From Synergistaceae bacterium (lineage in GTDB: Bacteria > Synergistota > Synergistia > Synergistales > Thermovirgaceae), in NCBI GenBank assembly GCA_003446665.1, contig DMCT01000137.1, positions 9,973 to 16,096 on the forward strand: a DNA stretch of 6,124 bases, written 5' to 3'. The notes beneath the pieces are model-generated. The model saw only the letters and a program-made list of their open reading frames with translations. It did not search any database and was not told where the DNA came from. The position numbers and the translations under genes were made by a program. Shown in pieces: positions 5,968 to 6,124 of the stretch. How positions within the stretch are numbered: position 1 is the first letter of the stretch; every line of letters begins with the position of its first letter.

Positions 5968-6124
5968 GTTCCTCGAACCCCACGTCCCTCAGGTTCTGCC
6001 TGGCGTATTTTTTGACCAGAAAATCCTTGGCGACCGCCGGGAAAAGGGCGTAACTGAGAGCGTCCTCGGGCTGCATGATCCAGGGCCCCATGGTTTCGTA
6101 AATTTTGTCCAGTTCCGGTTCTAT
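5939..6124 (-). CDS. Carboxyltransferase of the OadA/PycB family, C-terminal 61 residues
   Basis: Only the 3' end is present; the frame is open to the right edge and stops with TAA at 5939-5941. The 61 residues include PEDALSYALFPAVAKDFL (19-36), which matches the conserved end of the PYC_OADA conserved carboxylase domain (typically EDVLSYALFPQVA..FL). This domain transfers carboxyl between biotin and pyruvate or oxaloacetate in oxaloacetate decarboxylase alpha, pyruvate carboxylase B and methylmalonyl-CoA/oxaloacetate transcarboxylase 5S subunits; which of these applies cannot be decided from the fragment. The protein ends about 25 residues after this motif, so it has no C-terminal biotinyl domain with an MKM motif, and the biotin carrier must be encoded separately. 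The candidate promoter of the next genes overlaps its stop codon. Confidence 0.78.
   Translation of the reverse strand: MEPELDKIYETMGPWIMQPEDALSYALFPAVAKDFLVKKYARQNLRDVGFEELVEGAAYPL

Overview
The window is a compact, unidirectional bacterial gene cluster. All eight genes lie on the minus strand, so they read from high to low coordinates, with short overlaps or gaps of 7-92 nt. In transcription order they are: the 3' end of a carboxyltransferase of the oxaloacetate decarboxylase alpha / pyruvate carboxylase B family; a one-domain NifU-like Fe-S protein; a PhoH-family ATPase; a membrane 7TMR-HD (PgpH/YqfF-type) HD phosphohydrolase; the rRNA-maturation endoribonuclease YbeY; a CNNM-CBS-CorC/HlyC membrane protein; cytidine deaminase; and the first third of the GTPase Era, which runs off the left edge. 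No RNA genes, mobile elements, CRISPR arrays or long repeats were seen, and no gene-free stretch exceeds 92 nt.

The order phoH - HD membrane protein - ybeY - (x) - cdd - era is the housekeeping arrangement known from Gram-positive-like anaerobes, where x is commonly dgkA. Here x is a CorC/HlyC-type gene, which instead follows ybeZ-ybeY in proteobacteria (as ybeX). This mixture, the NifU-like leader gene, the neighbouring stand-alone carboxyltransferase and a moderately GC-rich sequence suggest an anaerobe outside the classical Firmicutes. Synergistota is my best guess, but this is inference and not proven by the window.

Region by region: 5939-6124 is the carboxyltransferase end. A good sigma70-like promoter candidate (5938-5967) overlaps its stop codon and could drive everything to its left. 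nifU-like (5610-5846) starts with TTG behind a strong ribosome binding site. A small hairpin followed by five U residues spans its stop and could attenuate entry into phoH. From phoH to era the genes overlap (29, 11 and 17 nt) or are separated by only 7 or 17 nt, so translational coupling is likely.

Functionally the block is centred on RNA and ribosome quality. YbeY matures the 16S rRNA 3' end, Era is a 30S assembly checkpoint that binds near that same end, and PhoH (YbeZ) is a known partner of YbeY. The HD protein probably hydrolyses c-di-AMP, the CorC/HlyC-type protein probably handles Mg2+ or other ions, and cytidine deaminase salvages pyrimidines. I found no convincing undescribed system. 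The items worth a second look are modest: the hybrid gene order, a YbeY metal-motif variant, a short degenerate segment in the HD protein ectodomain, an unusual Era switch I region, and the carboxyltransferase that ends without a biotinyl domain.
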